Shown piece by piece: positions 7,881 to 14,192 of a stretch of DNA of 14,192 nucleotides; position 1 is the first letter of the stretch, and the number at the start of each line of letters is the position of its first letter. The notes under the pieces are model-generated. The model saw nothing but the letters and a program-made list of their open reading frames with translations, ran no database searches and was not told the origin of the DNA. Origin of the DNA: Planctomycetaceae bacterium (lineage in GTDB: Bacteria; Planctomycetota; Planctomycetia; Pirellulales; Lacipirellulaceae); assembly GCA_002713555.1 (NCBI GenBank), contig PATG01000106.1:1-14192 (forward strand), in the 5' to 3' direction. The translations under genes and the position numbers were made by a program.

Positions 7881-9257
7881 TCAATCATCTTCGGGCACAA
7901 CTGTCACCAGAGCCTCGTCAAAATCGACATGCCGAGGTTCAAGTAAACGAAATGTCATTAACCAGCCGATCACTAGCAAGGCACTCACGCCAATAAACAC
8001 TGCCTCGAAGCCAATCATCTCGACCACCAGCCCTATCAGCGGTGACAGCAGCAGTGGCAACGCAAAACAGAGCCCGAGCGTACTGAGATACTTTGGATGA
8101 TCTTCGTGGGAGCTAATCTCCAGGGTGTAGTTGTTAAACGTTTTAAACCCAACGGGCGTCAGTCCGATCAACAAGAACACACCCGGGTACAACGTTGGCC
8201 CCCACATCGGCAAGTGTGAAATTCCCAGTGCCATGATCGGCATGGTTGAGATCCCCAGCATCACGCCCTGCATCACCAAGCGATTGCCATGCCGATCGGC
8301 AACCGGTCCGGCAACCAGGCTAAACAGCATCGTTCCTATATTTTGAATGATCAACCACGTCGCGATGTCAACGAACGACAACCCCAGCCGATCACTTCGA
8401 CCCAGCGCCTGATAATGAGGAAATAACATGAGCGACGCACCAAACGCCATCGCCACCCAACCAAGCCGCCGAAAATTGTGATCGGTGCGCACAACCTCCC
8501 AGGCCGAGGCAAACAGGTGCCGCACCCCCTGACCGGCCTCGCGGTAGGTGTCTCCCGGCTCGCCCAACAAGATCACCAAGGCCGCGGACACAAAGAAGCA
8601 CAATGCCGTAAATCCAAAGATCACCTCAAAGCGACCACCAGCCGGCGTTAGCCAGGCCGGCATGTATACTGCCACCGCTGCAATTGCCGTTGCTGCCCCG
8701 ATAACATTGGCAATCAATAATTGCCGCCCTCGGTTATTAACGCTGATCAGTTTTCCCTGCAAGGTGTCGAAAGCCAGATTGTTGATGCCTGTTGCCACAA
8801 AAAACAAAAAATACAACAACAAGAATACTCCCGCCATCCATCCTGGCATCGGCGTGCCAACTTGCCACCACAGTAATGACAACAACATATAGACTGCCGC
8901 CATCACGAGGGTCGTGGTGAGCATCACCATTTTCTTGTAGGTCCGGACCTTCAGCCGCCGTGAAAACAAGATGGGTGGAATACTGTGGCCGAGACGGTTT
9001 AGTATCGGCAAACATCCACGCAAAAGGCCGCCGAACGGACCACCGCCGGTGATCGTATCCAACACCGCTGGCATGACAATGCTTTCGGTCTTAAAAATCC
9101 AGCCCGTTCGCATCGTGATTTGATAGAGGGCGAGTACTAGAAAATTGCGCCCCTCATGGTCAGCTGACGTGCGAGAGATCCGGGCGGGATCATTTACGAT
9201 ACGGTCAGATGGTGATACACGCCCTTTAACGGACACTTCTTCGGTGATGCTTGACAT
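7881..9257 (-). CDS. MFS-type membrane transporter
   Basis: A 458-residue inner-membrane protein with about 11-12 hydrophobic helices after a hydrophilic N-terminus of some 35 residues. A loop motif GPVADRHGNR in the second half matches the MFS motif A pattern (GxxxDRxGxR), and the helical spacing fits a 12-helix major facilitator. A long hydrophilic segment between the halves (EPGDTYREAGQGVRHLF) fits the central cytoplasmic loop. The ATG start is preceded by TAGGTCGTC on its strand, a plausible ribosome-binding site. The C-terminus ends in an acidic tail (VVPEDD). The substrate cannot be read from the sequence; neighbours give no pathway clue. It is transcribed alone. A GC palindrome CCTCGCGAGG (9287-9296) lies about 30 bases upstream of the start and could be an operator. 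Confidence 0.85.
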   Translation of the reverse strand: MSSITEEVSVKGRVSPSDRIVNDPARISRTSADHEGRNFLVLALYQITMRTGWIFKTESIVMPAVLDTITGGGPFGGLLRGCLPILNRLGHSIPPILFSRRLKVRTYKKMVMLTTTLVMAAVYMLLSLLWWQVGTPMPGWMAGVFLLLYFLFFVATGINNLAFDTLQGKLISVNNRGRQLLIANVIGAATAIAAVAVYMPAWLTPAGGRFEVIFGFTALCFFVSAALVILLGEPGDTYREAGQGVRHLFASAWEVVRTDHNFRRLGWVAMAFGASLMLFPHYQALGRSDRLGLSFVDIATWLIIQNIGTMLFSLVAGPVADRHGNRLVMQGVMLGISTMPIMALGISHLPMWGPTLYPGVFLLIGLTPVGFKTFNNYTLEISSHEDHPKYLSTLGLCFALPLLLSPLIGLVVEMIGFEAVFIGVSALLVIGWLMTFRLLEPRHVDFDEALVTVVPEDD

Positions 9258-9302
9258 GACGACCTAGTATACTGTCCGCTCACCACCCTCGCGAGGCGAC
9301 AC

Positions 9303-9431
9303 ATTAAGTCTTATTTTAAGCAGTTTCAGACAGACGCCTATTTCGCATACGCTCAGTTCAACGAACGTACTCAAACCGAGGACACCGCCTCTGCCCTGGT
9401 GACCAAGGTGGGCGTGTCATGTGCGACTTAG
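9303..9431 (+). pseudogene. Possible gene remnant upstream of the MFS gene
   Basis: A start-less open frame reads IKSYFKQFQTDAYFAYAQF, then NERTQTEDTASALVTKVGVS, and stops at TAG 9429-9431. The residue composition resembles genuine coding sequence, and the frame stops 8 bases before interspersed repeat copy 3. No family is recognised. It could equally be a chance open stretch in the leader of the divergent MFS gene. Confidence 0.2.
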
Positions 9432-9438
9432 GTGAATA

Positions 9439-9640
9439 AGGACGCAAAAGGACAGGACGCAAAAGGACGGGCAAAGAGTCGTGCTATGCGTCCAATTGAA
9501 GCTGGAAATACCTATAAGACCGCCTTTTGAAACCGGCTTGCACTTTCTTTAAGCCCAGCAATACCAACACTTTCGCAGATTCTCTCCTAAAAGTGTTTTG
9601 TTCGTCATTGCCCTTTTATTTTCCTGTCCTTTTATTTCCT
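9439..9640 (+). repeat. Interspersed repeat, copy 3, with tandem left arm
   Basis: The left arm starts with two perfect tandem units AGGACGCAAAAGGAC (9439-9453 and 9454-9468) and continues into AGGACGGGCAAAGAGTC (9464-9480) and ATGCGTCCAATT (9486-9497), the blocks shared with copy 1. The right arm, TTGCCCTTTTAT (9608-9619) and CCTGTCCTTTTAT (9623-9635), is inverted relative to the left. The organisation is the same as in copy 2. It occupies the spacer between the MFS transporter and the methyltransferase. Confidence 0.55.
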
Positions 9641-9821
9641 ATTGAACAACTCAGGATTTCTGCGTATTTCAGTCACCAGGCCTGGCTGTATCGCTCTGCC
9701 CATTTCGGGAAAAAAAAGCTAGAGTCACGACTATTTATGCCCGTCGAATGGGTGCCAAAGAATTGGATGTGGGATAAATCCTGCTGGCCTTTCAAGCTAC
9801 TACTATCGCGAGGCAACATAA

Positions 9822-10610
9822 ATGCAAAAAAACAACGTTATAAATATTGGAAGGCAAGCCATGAGGCCTTCCAGGTTTTTTGTCATGCTAAATAAAGTTC
9901 GACATAGGTTCGCAACCCAAAAAGGCCGTCATAGCATTAACGAAAACTTAAAATGGCTTGAAGATAATTGCATCGATTTAAAAGAATTTGCTATGAGTCT
10001 TGATGCTAAGCTATGGCGTGAAGCAGAGTTGGTTTCCGAGTTACTTGAAAAGCGCGCATCTGGGATATTGGATAGCATTGAGTATGAACTTGGAGGTGGT
10101 GGAGCATACCCATTCCTTCACTTCATTACCCGCTACATCGAGCCTGACACCATAGTAGAAACTGGAGTTGCTGCTGGATTTTCCTCAAGTGCCTTTCTAT
10201 CAGCGATAAAAGCGAACGGAAGAGGAAAGCTCTTCAGCAGTGATTTCCCATATTTTCGGATACCGAATCCAGAAAAGTATATTGGGATCGTGGTAGAGGA
10301 AAAATTAAGAGATGGCTGGGAGTTGTATATTGAAGGCGATAAAAACAATATCCCGCAGATATTAAGTAACACGAATGAGATTGATATTTTCCACTACGAC
10401 TCTGACAAGAGCTACTCAGGAAGAGAATTTGCTGTGTCGTCCGTCATAGGCTCATTAAGTAGCCGTGCAGTTCTTATAATGGACGACATACAAGACAACT
10501 CTTTTTTTTATGACTATGTCGAAGACACAAAGCCAGAATCCTGGCATGTTTTTAAGTTCCTAGGTAAATATGTTGGAATCGCAGGAAAGCTTACCAGGCG
10601 CTCCACCTGA
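9822..10610 (+). CDS. Class I SAM-dependent methyltransferase, AT-rich
   Basis: A 262-residue protein with a Rossmann-like methyltransferase core. Visible motifs are IVETGVAAGFS (111-121, SAM-binding motif I), the acidic D141 after strand 2, IDIFHYDSDKSYSGRE (187-202, the D/H-rich block seen in Methyltransf_24-like enzymes) and AVLIMDDIQDN (216-226). Enzymes of this type often modify sugars or small molecules in surface-polymer or secondary-metabolite clusters; the substrate here is unknown. Two starts compete: ATG 9822 (GAGG 8 bases upstream) and ATG 9861 (GGAAGG 6 bases upstream, arguably better). The gene is visibly richer in A and T, with more AAA/AAT/GAT codons than the genes around it, and has no functional partner nearby, which suggests horizontal acquisition. 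A weak stem (10609-10641) overlaps the stop codon. Confidence 0.82.
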   Translation: MQKNNVINIGRQAMRPSRFFVMLNKVRHRFATQKGRHSINENLKWLEDNCIDLKEFAMSLDAKLWREAELVSELLEKRASGILDSIEYELGGGGAYPFLHFITRYIEPDTIVETGVAAGFSSSAFLSAIKANGRGKLFSSDFPYFRIPNPEKYIGIVVEEKLRDGWELYIEGDKNNIPQILSNTNEIDIFHYDSDKSYSGREFAVSSVIGSLSSRAVLIMDDIQDNSFFYDYVEDTKPESWHVFKFLGKYVGIAGKLTRRST

Positions 10611-10685
10611 CCAATTTTTCTTCTAAGCTCCAAGAATGGTCGGTGAACCTACACGTTGTGGCCACTCAACACAGTAGTGTACTGC

Positions 10686-10800
10686 ATGAACCTCGAAGAT
10701 TCGATCACTGTATACACGCTGAAAATTTTATGGACGCAATCCTTACCCAACGACTCCTCAAAAGTGAAGGGATACAAGCCTCAGTGTGTCCAGTTCGTCA
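10686..10800 (+). pseudogene. DUF2007-like signal-transducing protein, frameshifted and truncated
   Basis: ATG 10686 opens with MNLEDSITVYT. At about 10718 the sequence must slip by one base to continue as AENFMDAILTQRLLKSEGIQ and ASV. Joined, this matches the start of DUF2007 proteins (a short lead, VYTAxNxxEAxLxxxxLxxEGIxA), which are small proteins of about 70-90 residues. The rest of the domain is missing: beyond this point the bases encode the C-terminus of the DadA-like oxidase on the other strand. One frameshift plus loss of the 3' half makes it non-functional. The call rests on one conserved helix-turn pattern, so it is moderate. Confidence 0.5.
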
Positions 10801-12066
10801 TGATCCAAACCGTGAGATCGCATATGGCTGTGGATCGATGTGAGGTTCTTCGCCACTCATGAGCTGCTCGATCAGTTTACCGGTCCCCGTCGACATACTG
10901 ATTCCCAGCATATTGTGTCCCGCTGCGATCCAGACATTTTTTAAGGCGGGACTGCGGTCAATGATCGGTTTGCCGTCCCACGTCATGGGACGCCAGCCAC
11001 ACCATTGCTCGTGAATCGGCTCGCAATAGGGGTCATGCAAATAAATCTCGGCAGCATCACGTAGCACCTGCATGCGGCCTGGTGAAATCGAGTCGTCATA
11101 GCCCACAAACTCCATCATCGAACCGAGTTTGTAGGTTGTTTCCATGGGAGTCACACCGACGCGATGCTCTTCGAAGAGCATGGGAATCTTTGGCATCTTC
11201 GCCGGACATGGCATCGTCATGGAGTAACCTTTCCCGGGTTGAATGGGGATCCTGCAACCGAGCTGCTCGTTGAGAAACGGAGTCCATGCTCCCGTGGCCA
11301 TCACAAAGGCGTCTGCTTCAATCGATTCTGCCAGTTGATTCTTGCTGACAACTGCCGTGGCCTGCTCTCCCTGCCGATGCACTTCATCGACCGTGAAGTC
11401 TTCCACGATCTCTACGTCTTGCGACTCCAGGAGCGAGTACATCTGGGACATCAGTCGATCAGGACGTAGATGCCGATCCCCTTCATAATGCCAGGCCCCT
11501 CCTAATCCGGGCTTGAGAGCCGGTTCGAGTGCAGTCAGTTGGTTCCCATCGTAGGGAGTTGCCGGAACATCGAAATTTTCACGCAACAACTTGTCTACGT
11601 GGGCGTACTCATCAAAATGTTTTTCGTTGAGGAAGACAAACATCAGCCCTTCACGCTTCCATTCACAACGGATCAATTCCGCCTCCACGAGATCTTCATA
11701 AAGTCTCATGGACGACTGCAGTAAAGCGTGGCGGGCGGCGGCAGCTTCCATCATGTCGCTCTCGTTGCATCGTCGTCCGAAATGCCACAGCCATTTGACC
11801 AGGGACCAAGGGGGCGGAAACCTGACCGACAAAGGCGAGTTTGGCCTGCGCATCATCCCCATCGCGTTCTTGATAGCGCCGGGTTTAGGTAGGGGTAGTA
11901 CATGGCTGGGAGACACATAGCCGCAATTGCCATGCGAACAACCGGCTCCAAACTTCCCCCGTTCAACGATGGTGACCTTCCGACCTGATTGAACCAGGTA
12001 CCATGCGCACATCGCCCCCACGATGCCGCCCCCAATCACCACCACACGTTGATATTCTTTCGCCAT
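10798..12066 (-). CDS. DadA-like FAD-dependent amino acid dehydrogenase/oxidase
   Basis: A 422-residue flavoprotein of the DAO/DadA family. The N-terminus has the FAD-binding fold: VVVIGGGIVGAMCAWYL (GxGxxG, residues 8-24) closing with the acidic VER at about 34-36, then CSHGNCGYVSPSH, typical of D-amino acid dehydrogenase small subunits. Late motifs are FVMATGAWTP, the substrate-side block WRPMTWDGKPIID, and GHNMLGISMSTGTGKLI, which closes over FAD. The C-terminus IDPQPYAISRF is the family's usual end, so the stop at 10798 is authentic. Expected reaction: oxidative deamination of D-amino acids or related imino acids at the inner membrane, passing electrons to quinone. No racemase or other catabolic partner is adjacent, so the substrate is open. 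It is convergent with and slightly overlaps the DUF2007 remnant. Confidence 0.9.
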   Translation of the reverse strand: MAKEYQRVVVIGGGIVGAMCAWYLVQSGRKVTIVERGKFGAGCSHGNCGYVSPSHVLPLPKPGAIKNAMGMMRRPNSPLSVRFPPPWSLVKWLWHFGRRCNESDMMEAAAARHALLQSSMRLYEDLVEAELIRCEWKREGLMFVFLNEKHFDEYAHVDKLLRENFDVPATPYDGNQLTALEPALKPGLGGAWHYEGDRHLRPDRLMSQMYSLLESQDVEIVEDFTVDEVHRQGEQATAVVSKNQLAESIEADAFVMATGAWTPFLNEQLGCRIPIQPGKGYSMTMPCPAKMPKIPMLFEEHRVGVTPMETTYKLGSMMEFVGYDDSISPGRMQVLRDAAEIYLHDPYCEPIHEQWCGWRPMTWDGKPIIDRSPALKNVWIAAGHNMLGISMSTGTGKLIEQLMSGEEPHIDPQPYAISRFGS

Positions 12067-12290
12067 CGAGTAGCTCTAAGTTGTTCTCGGATACATTACT
12101 GGTACTACCAAGCAGGATCCGCTAAGAGGAAAACTGCTCATAAGTGCTATTCTTGGAATTTGCATTGTACTAAGAGTTCTTAAGGTTAATTCCACACAAG
12201 GATTCACGCCAGACCCAGAAGTGAGGCAAGTTTCCTAGGTAGCAATAATTCTACCCATTTCAGGGGAGGTATCGCCGACTCCAACCGAGC

Positions 12291-13735
12291 ATGCTGATTT
12301 ACAGCCCTTGCCCGATGGCATCAGGCAAGCAGGCATTCGAAAGTAGACTCGGTCGACTCAACATCGACACCATGGACGAACGCTTACTACTTCGCTGGCT
12401 GGAAACCGTATTGGGCGTCTTTCAAAGTGCAGCCAATTCTCGTGACTTCCCCGAACTGGCTGCCAAAGCGCTGGTAAAAATCGTGGGGCTTGATGCGGCT
12501 GCCATGCTGGAGTGTGATAGTAATGGTCGCTAGAGAACGGCCGCATTGCATGCTGCAGAAGAAGGACTCACCGAAGAAAATTGGGTGCCCAGCCAAACCC
12601 TGCTCTCCGAAGTCCGTAAAGAAAAGCGCACTTTCCGACACGTGCCTGCCAATACACATAATACGGCCCAGAGTTTACAAAACATCAGCGCCCTCGTGTC
12701 TGCTCCCATTCTGGACAGTGCTGGTAGAAGTGGTGGGAGCCCTGTATGGAGACCGTCGTCTGGTCGGCAAGAGTTCGGACTGCCCGGACATCAGCCCTTT
12801 TGAAGCCAAGCTGGTAGAAGTTTTGGCCAGCGGCATTGCAGCGGGAATGGCACGTATCAAAGAAGAACAAGCAGCCATGGCAGCACGTGTGCAGTTTGAG
12901 CAATTTTTCACGCCCCAACTGGCCTCTCAACTGGAAAAAGATCCTCAACTGCTTGAAGGGTCGCGGCGCACAAATTACTTTGCTCTTCGCCGACATTCGA
13001 GGATTTAGTCAGATCAGCGAAAAACTAGATCCTGCGCTTACCATGACTTGGATCCAGGACACGATGGAGACCCTTTCTCAATGTGTACTGGATTGCGATG
13101 GCGTTCTGGTCGATTACATCGGCGATGAATTGATGGCCATGTGGAGAGCCCCCATCGCCCAACCTAACCACGCCAATCTGGCATGCCAAGCAGCACAGAA
13201 AATGATCCTCACCCTTCCTGAAATTAATCAACGTTGGGAAGATCAACTCCAGACACAGGTCGGTTTGGGCATTGGATTGAATTCAGGTATAGCCCAGGTT
13301 GGAAATACGGGCTCACGTCTAAAATTCAAGTATGGTCCCTTGGAAGGCACCGTAAATATTGCCAGCCGTGTCCAAGGTGCCATCAAGTATTTTGGAGCCG
13401 AATGCCTCTTAACGGAGACAACACTATCGGCAATGGAACCCAAGCCCGCCACCCGCTGCTTGGCACGAGTAAGAGTCGTCAACATCGAACAACCACTTGA
13501 TCTGTATGAAATCAAGAGCCCCCCTCCTGACTGGTCGGATTGCTGCCAACGTTATGCTGAAGTCCTGGAAGCGTTGGAACAGCGAGATTTGACCTCTGCT
13601 GGCAAACTTACCCAGCTGCTGGTGGCAGACTTTCCCAACGACCAGACCGTCACATGTCTGGCTGGCCGAGTCGCAGATGCAAATCGGCAGGGAGCAGTAA
13701 GCGATACGGGTATTTGGAATCTACCAGGAAAATAA
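12291..13735 (+). pseudogene. GAF domain-adenylate/guanylate cyclase, broken by a stop and two frameshifts
   Basis: Joined across three lesions, the reading is a GAF sensor domain followed by a class III cyclase. Lesion 1 is TAG at 12531 (DSNGR, stop, RTAALHAAEE), probably a former Trp codon. Lesion 2 is a frame change near 12723-12727 (APILDSAG to VVGALYGDRR). Lesion 3 is a frame change near 12960 (DPQLLEG to RGAQITLLFADIRGF). The cyclase half from about 12960 is clean: metal Asp in LLFADIRGFS (GAC 12992), second Asp in DYIGDELMAMW (GAT 13124) and FKYGPLEGTVNIASRVQGA, typical of planctomycete cyclases. These proteins often carry an N-terminal FHA domain; none is visible in frame, and the frame at 12239-12330 (ISGEVSPTPTEHADLQPLPD) may be its linker after another shift. 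A separate cyclase fragment could still be translated, but the usual GAF-cyclase protein cannot. Confidence 0.82.
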
Positions 13736-13791
13736 TAAGCTACAGGTAAACCGCCATCCAGCTTGGGCAAACCCCAATCCATCCCTGCCAA

Positions 13792-13935
13792 TTAGAAATC
13801 CAGGGCATTTAAGGCCAAACGATAAGCCACTTGCCGCATTTCTGGTAACTGGGTATATTTTCCCTTCTGACTTGCCGATAAAGTCGCTACATAGGCTCTG
13901 TGAGGCCCCTTTGAATGAGTCGATGGGATCGTCAC
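13792..13935 (-). CDS. Short hypothetical protein or C-terminal gene fragment
   Basis: A 47-codon frame from GTG reading VTIPSTHSKGPHRAYVATLS, then ASQKGKYTQLPEMRQVAYRL and ALNALDF. It looks like genuine protein sequence with a predicted C-terminal helix. The frame stays open a further seven codons upstream (to TAG at about 13957), so it may be the tail of a longer lost gene instead of a complete small gene. No clear ribosome-binding site precedes the GTG; the leader is an A/T inverted repeat (13935-13955). The family is not recognised. It is convergent with the broken cyclase gene. Confidence 0.35.
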   Translation of the reverse strand: MTIPSTHSKGPHRAYVATLSASQKGKYTQLPEMRQVAYRLALNALDF

Positions 13936-14035
13936 TTTTTTTTCGGTAAAAAAAGACTAATTTTAATCCGGTTATTTGCTAACAGAAGATTTCCCTATCG
14001 GGAAGTTATCAATGGCAGGATTGTAAGTCGCCAGA

Positions 14036-14109
14036 GGCGCAGTAGCTCAATTGGTTAGAGTCCCGGCCTGTCGAGCCGGTGGTTGCGGGTTCGAGTCCCG
14101 TCTGCGTCG
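14036..14109 (+). tRNA. tRNA-Asp (anticodon GTC)
   Basis: A full 74-base cloverleaf: acceptor GGCGCAG/CTGCGTC (one G-U pair), D arm GCTC/GAGT, anticodon stem CCGGC/GCCGG with loop CTGTCGA (anticodon 14070-14072), variable loop TGGTT, T arm GCGGG-TTCGAGT-CCCGT and discriminator G. CCA is not encoded. The last four bases, GTCG, are also the first four bases of the tandem array that follows. Confidence 0.96.
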
Positions 14110-14192
14110 CTAAAACGTAGGTCGCTAAAACGTAGGTCGCTAAAACGTAGGTCGCTAAAACGTAGGTCGCTAAAACGTAGGTCGCTAAAACG
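14106..14192 (+). repeat. 15-base tandem array starting in the tRNA-Asp 3' end
   Basis: The unit GTCGCTAAAACGTAG occurs five times without a mismatch (14106, 14121, 14136, 14151, 14166), plus a 12-base partial unit at 14181 cut by the window edge. The first unit begins with the last three acceptor bases and the discriminator base of tRNA-Asp. The true copy number is not known because the array runs off the window. Confidence 0.95.

Noticed and set aside
9267..9296. A TATACT hexamer and a GC palindrome upstream of the MFS gene as a sigma-70 promoter and operator.
   Set aside because: The hexamer is only about 10 bases from the start codon, and no good -35 box lies at the right spacing; the palindrome alone is mentioned in the gene entry as a possibility.
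9527..9895. A 122-codon plus-strand frame before the methyltransferase.
   Set aside because: It crosses the right arm of repeat copy 3 and overlaps the methyltransferase start in another frame; the translation is low-complexity and unlike any protein known to me.
12836..13735. The 299-codon frame taken as an intact cyclase gene.
   Set aside because: Its first 40 or so codons are out of the native frame; the natural protein continues from the GAF domain in other frames, so the locus is a pseudogene with an intact catalytic half.
14106..14192. The tandem array considered as a CRISPR array.
   Set aside because: The 15-base units are directly adjacent with no spacers, and there are no cas genes.

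Overview
The window looks like a chromosomal segment of a planctomycete, probably Pirellulales-like. The strongest reason is a two-gene minus-strand unit: a PSCyt1/DUF1549/LamG/DUF1553 protein followed by a Tat-exported DUF1501 protein. These families are paired in large numbers in Planctomycetes. The broken nucleotide cyclase (motif FKYGPLEGTVNIASRVQGA) and the decayed tyrosine recombinase (SAHDLRRAFG ... LMRHASIETTLTYYVG) also match forms common in that phylum. This taxonomic call is inference from protein families; there is no rRNA in the window.

Layout. 1-895 holds no intact gene: a decayed C-terminus resembling an RND efflux permease (minus), an unidentified decayed reading frame (plus), and one copy of an interspersed repeat. 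896-5551 is the DUF1501 / DUF1553 unit. 5552-6435 is a gene-poor spacer with a perfect hairpin, a second repeat copy and a small reading frame broken by a stop. 6436-7221 is an intact class I aldolase of the LsrF/DeoC/FbaB type. 7222-7740 holds the C-terminal remnant of a tyrosine recombinase that stops 7 bases from the 3' end of a tRNA-Arg(TCT) gene. 7881-9257 is an MFS transporter (minus). 9258-9821 is a spacer with a possible gene remnant and a third repeat copy. 9822-10610 is an AT-rich SAM-dependent methyltransferase that looks transferred. 10686-10843 is a frameshifted DUF2007 remnant, convergent with and overlapping the end of a DadA-like FAD oxidoreductase (10798-12066, minus). 12291-13735 is a GAF-nucleotide cyclase gene broken by one stop and two frameshifts. 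The end carries a short minus-strand reading frame, tRNA-Asp(GTC), and a 15-base tandem array that begins inside the 3' end of that tRNA and runs to the window edge.

How the genes fit together. Only the DUF1553/DUF1501 pair forms a clear operon. The aldolase, MFS transporter, methyltransferase and DadA-like oxidase stand alone, each with its own spacer. The striking feature is decay: at least three confidently recognised families (tyrosine recombinase, DUF2007, nucleotide cyclase) and up to five weaker remnants are broken, while the long genes between them are clean. This points to real gene erosion around two tRNA loci rather than uniformly poor sequence, though assembly error is not excluded. 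I did not find a convincing new multi-gene system. The best leads are the integrase remnant at tRNA-Arg, the interspersed repeat family, and the tandem array at tRNA-Asp.
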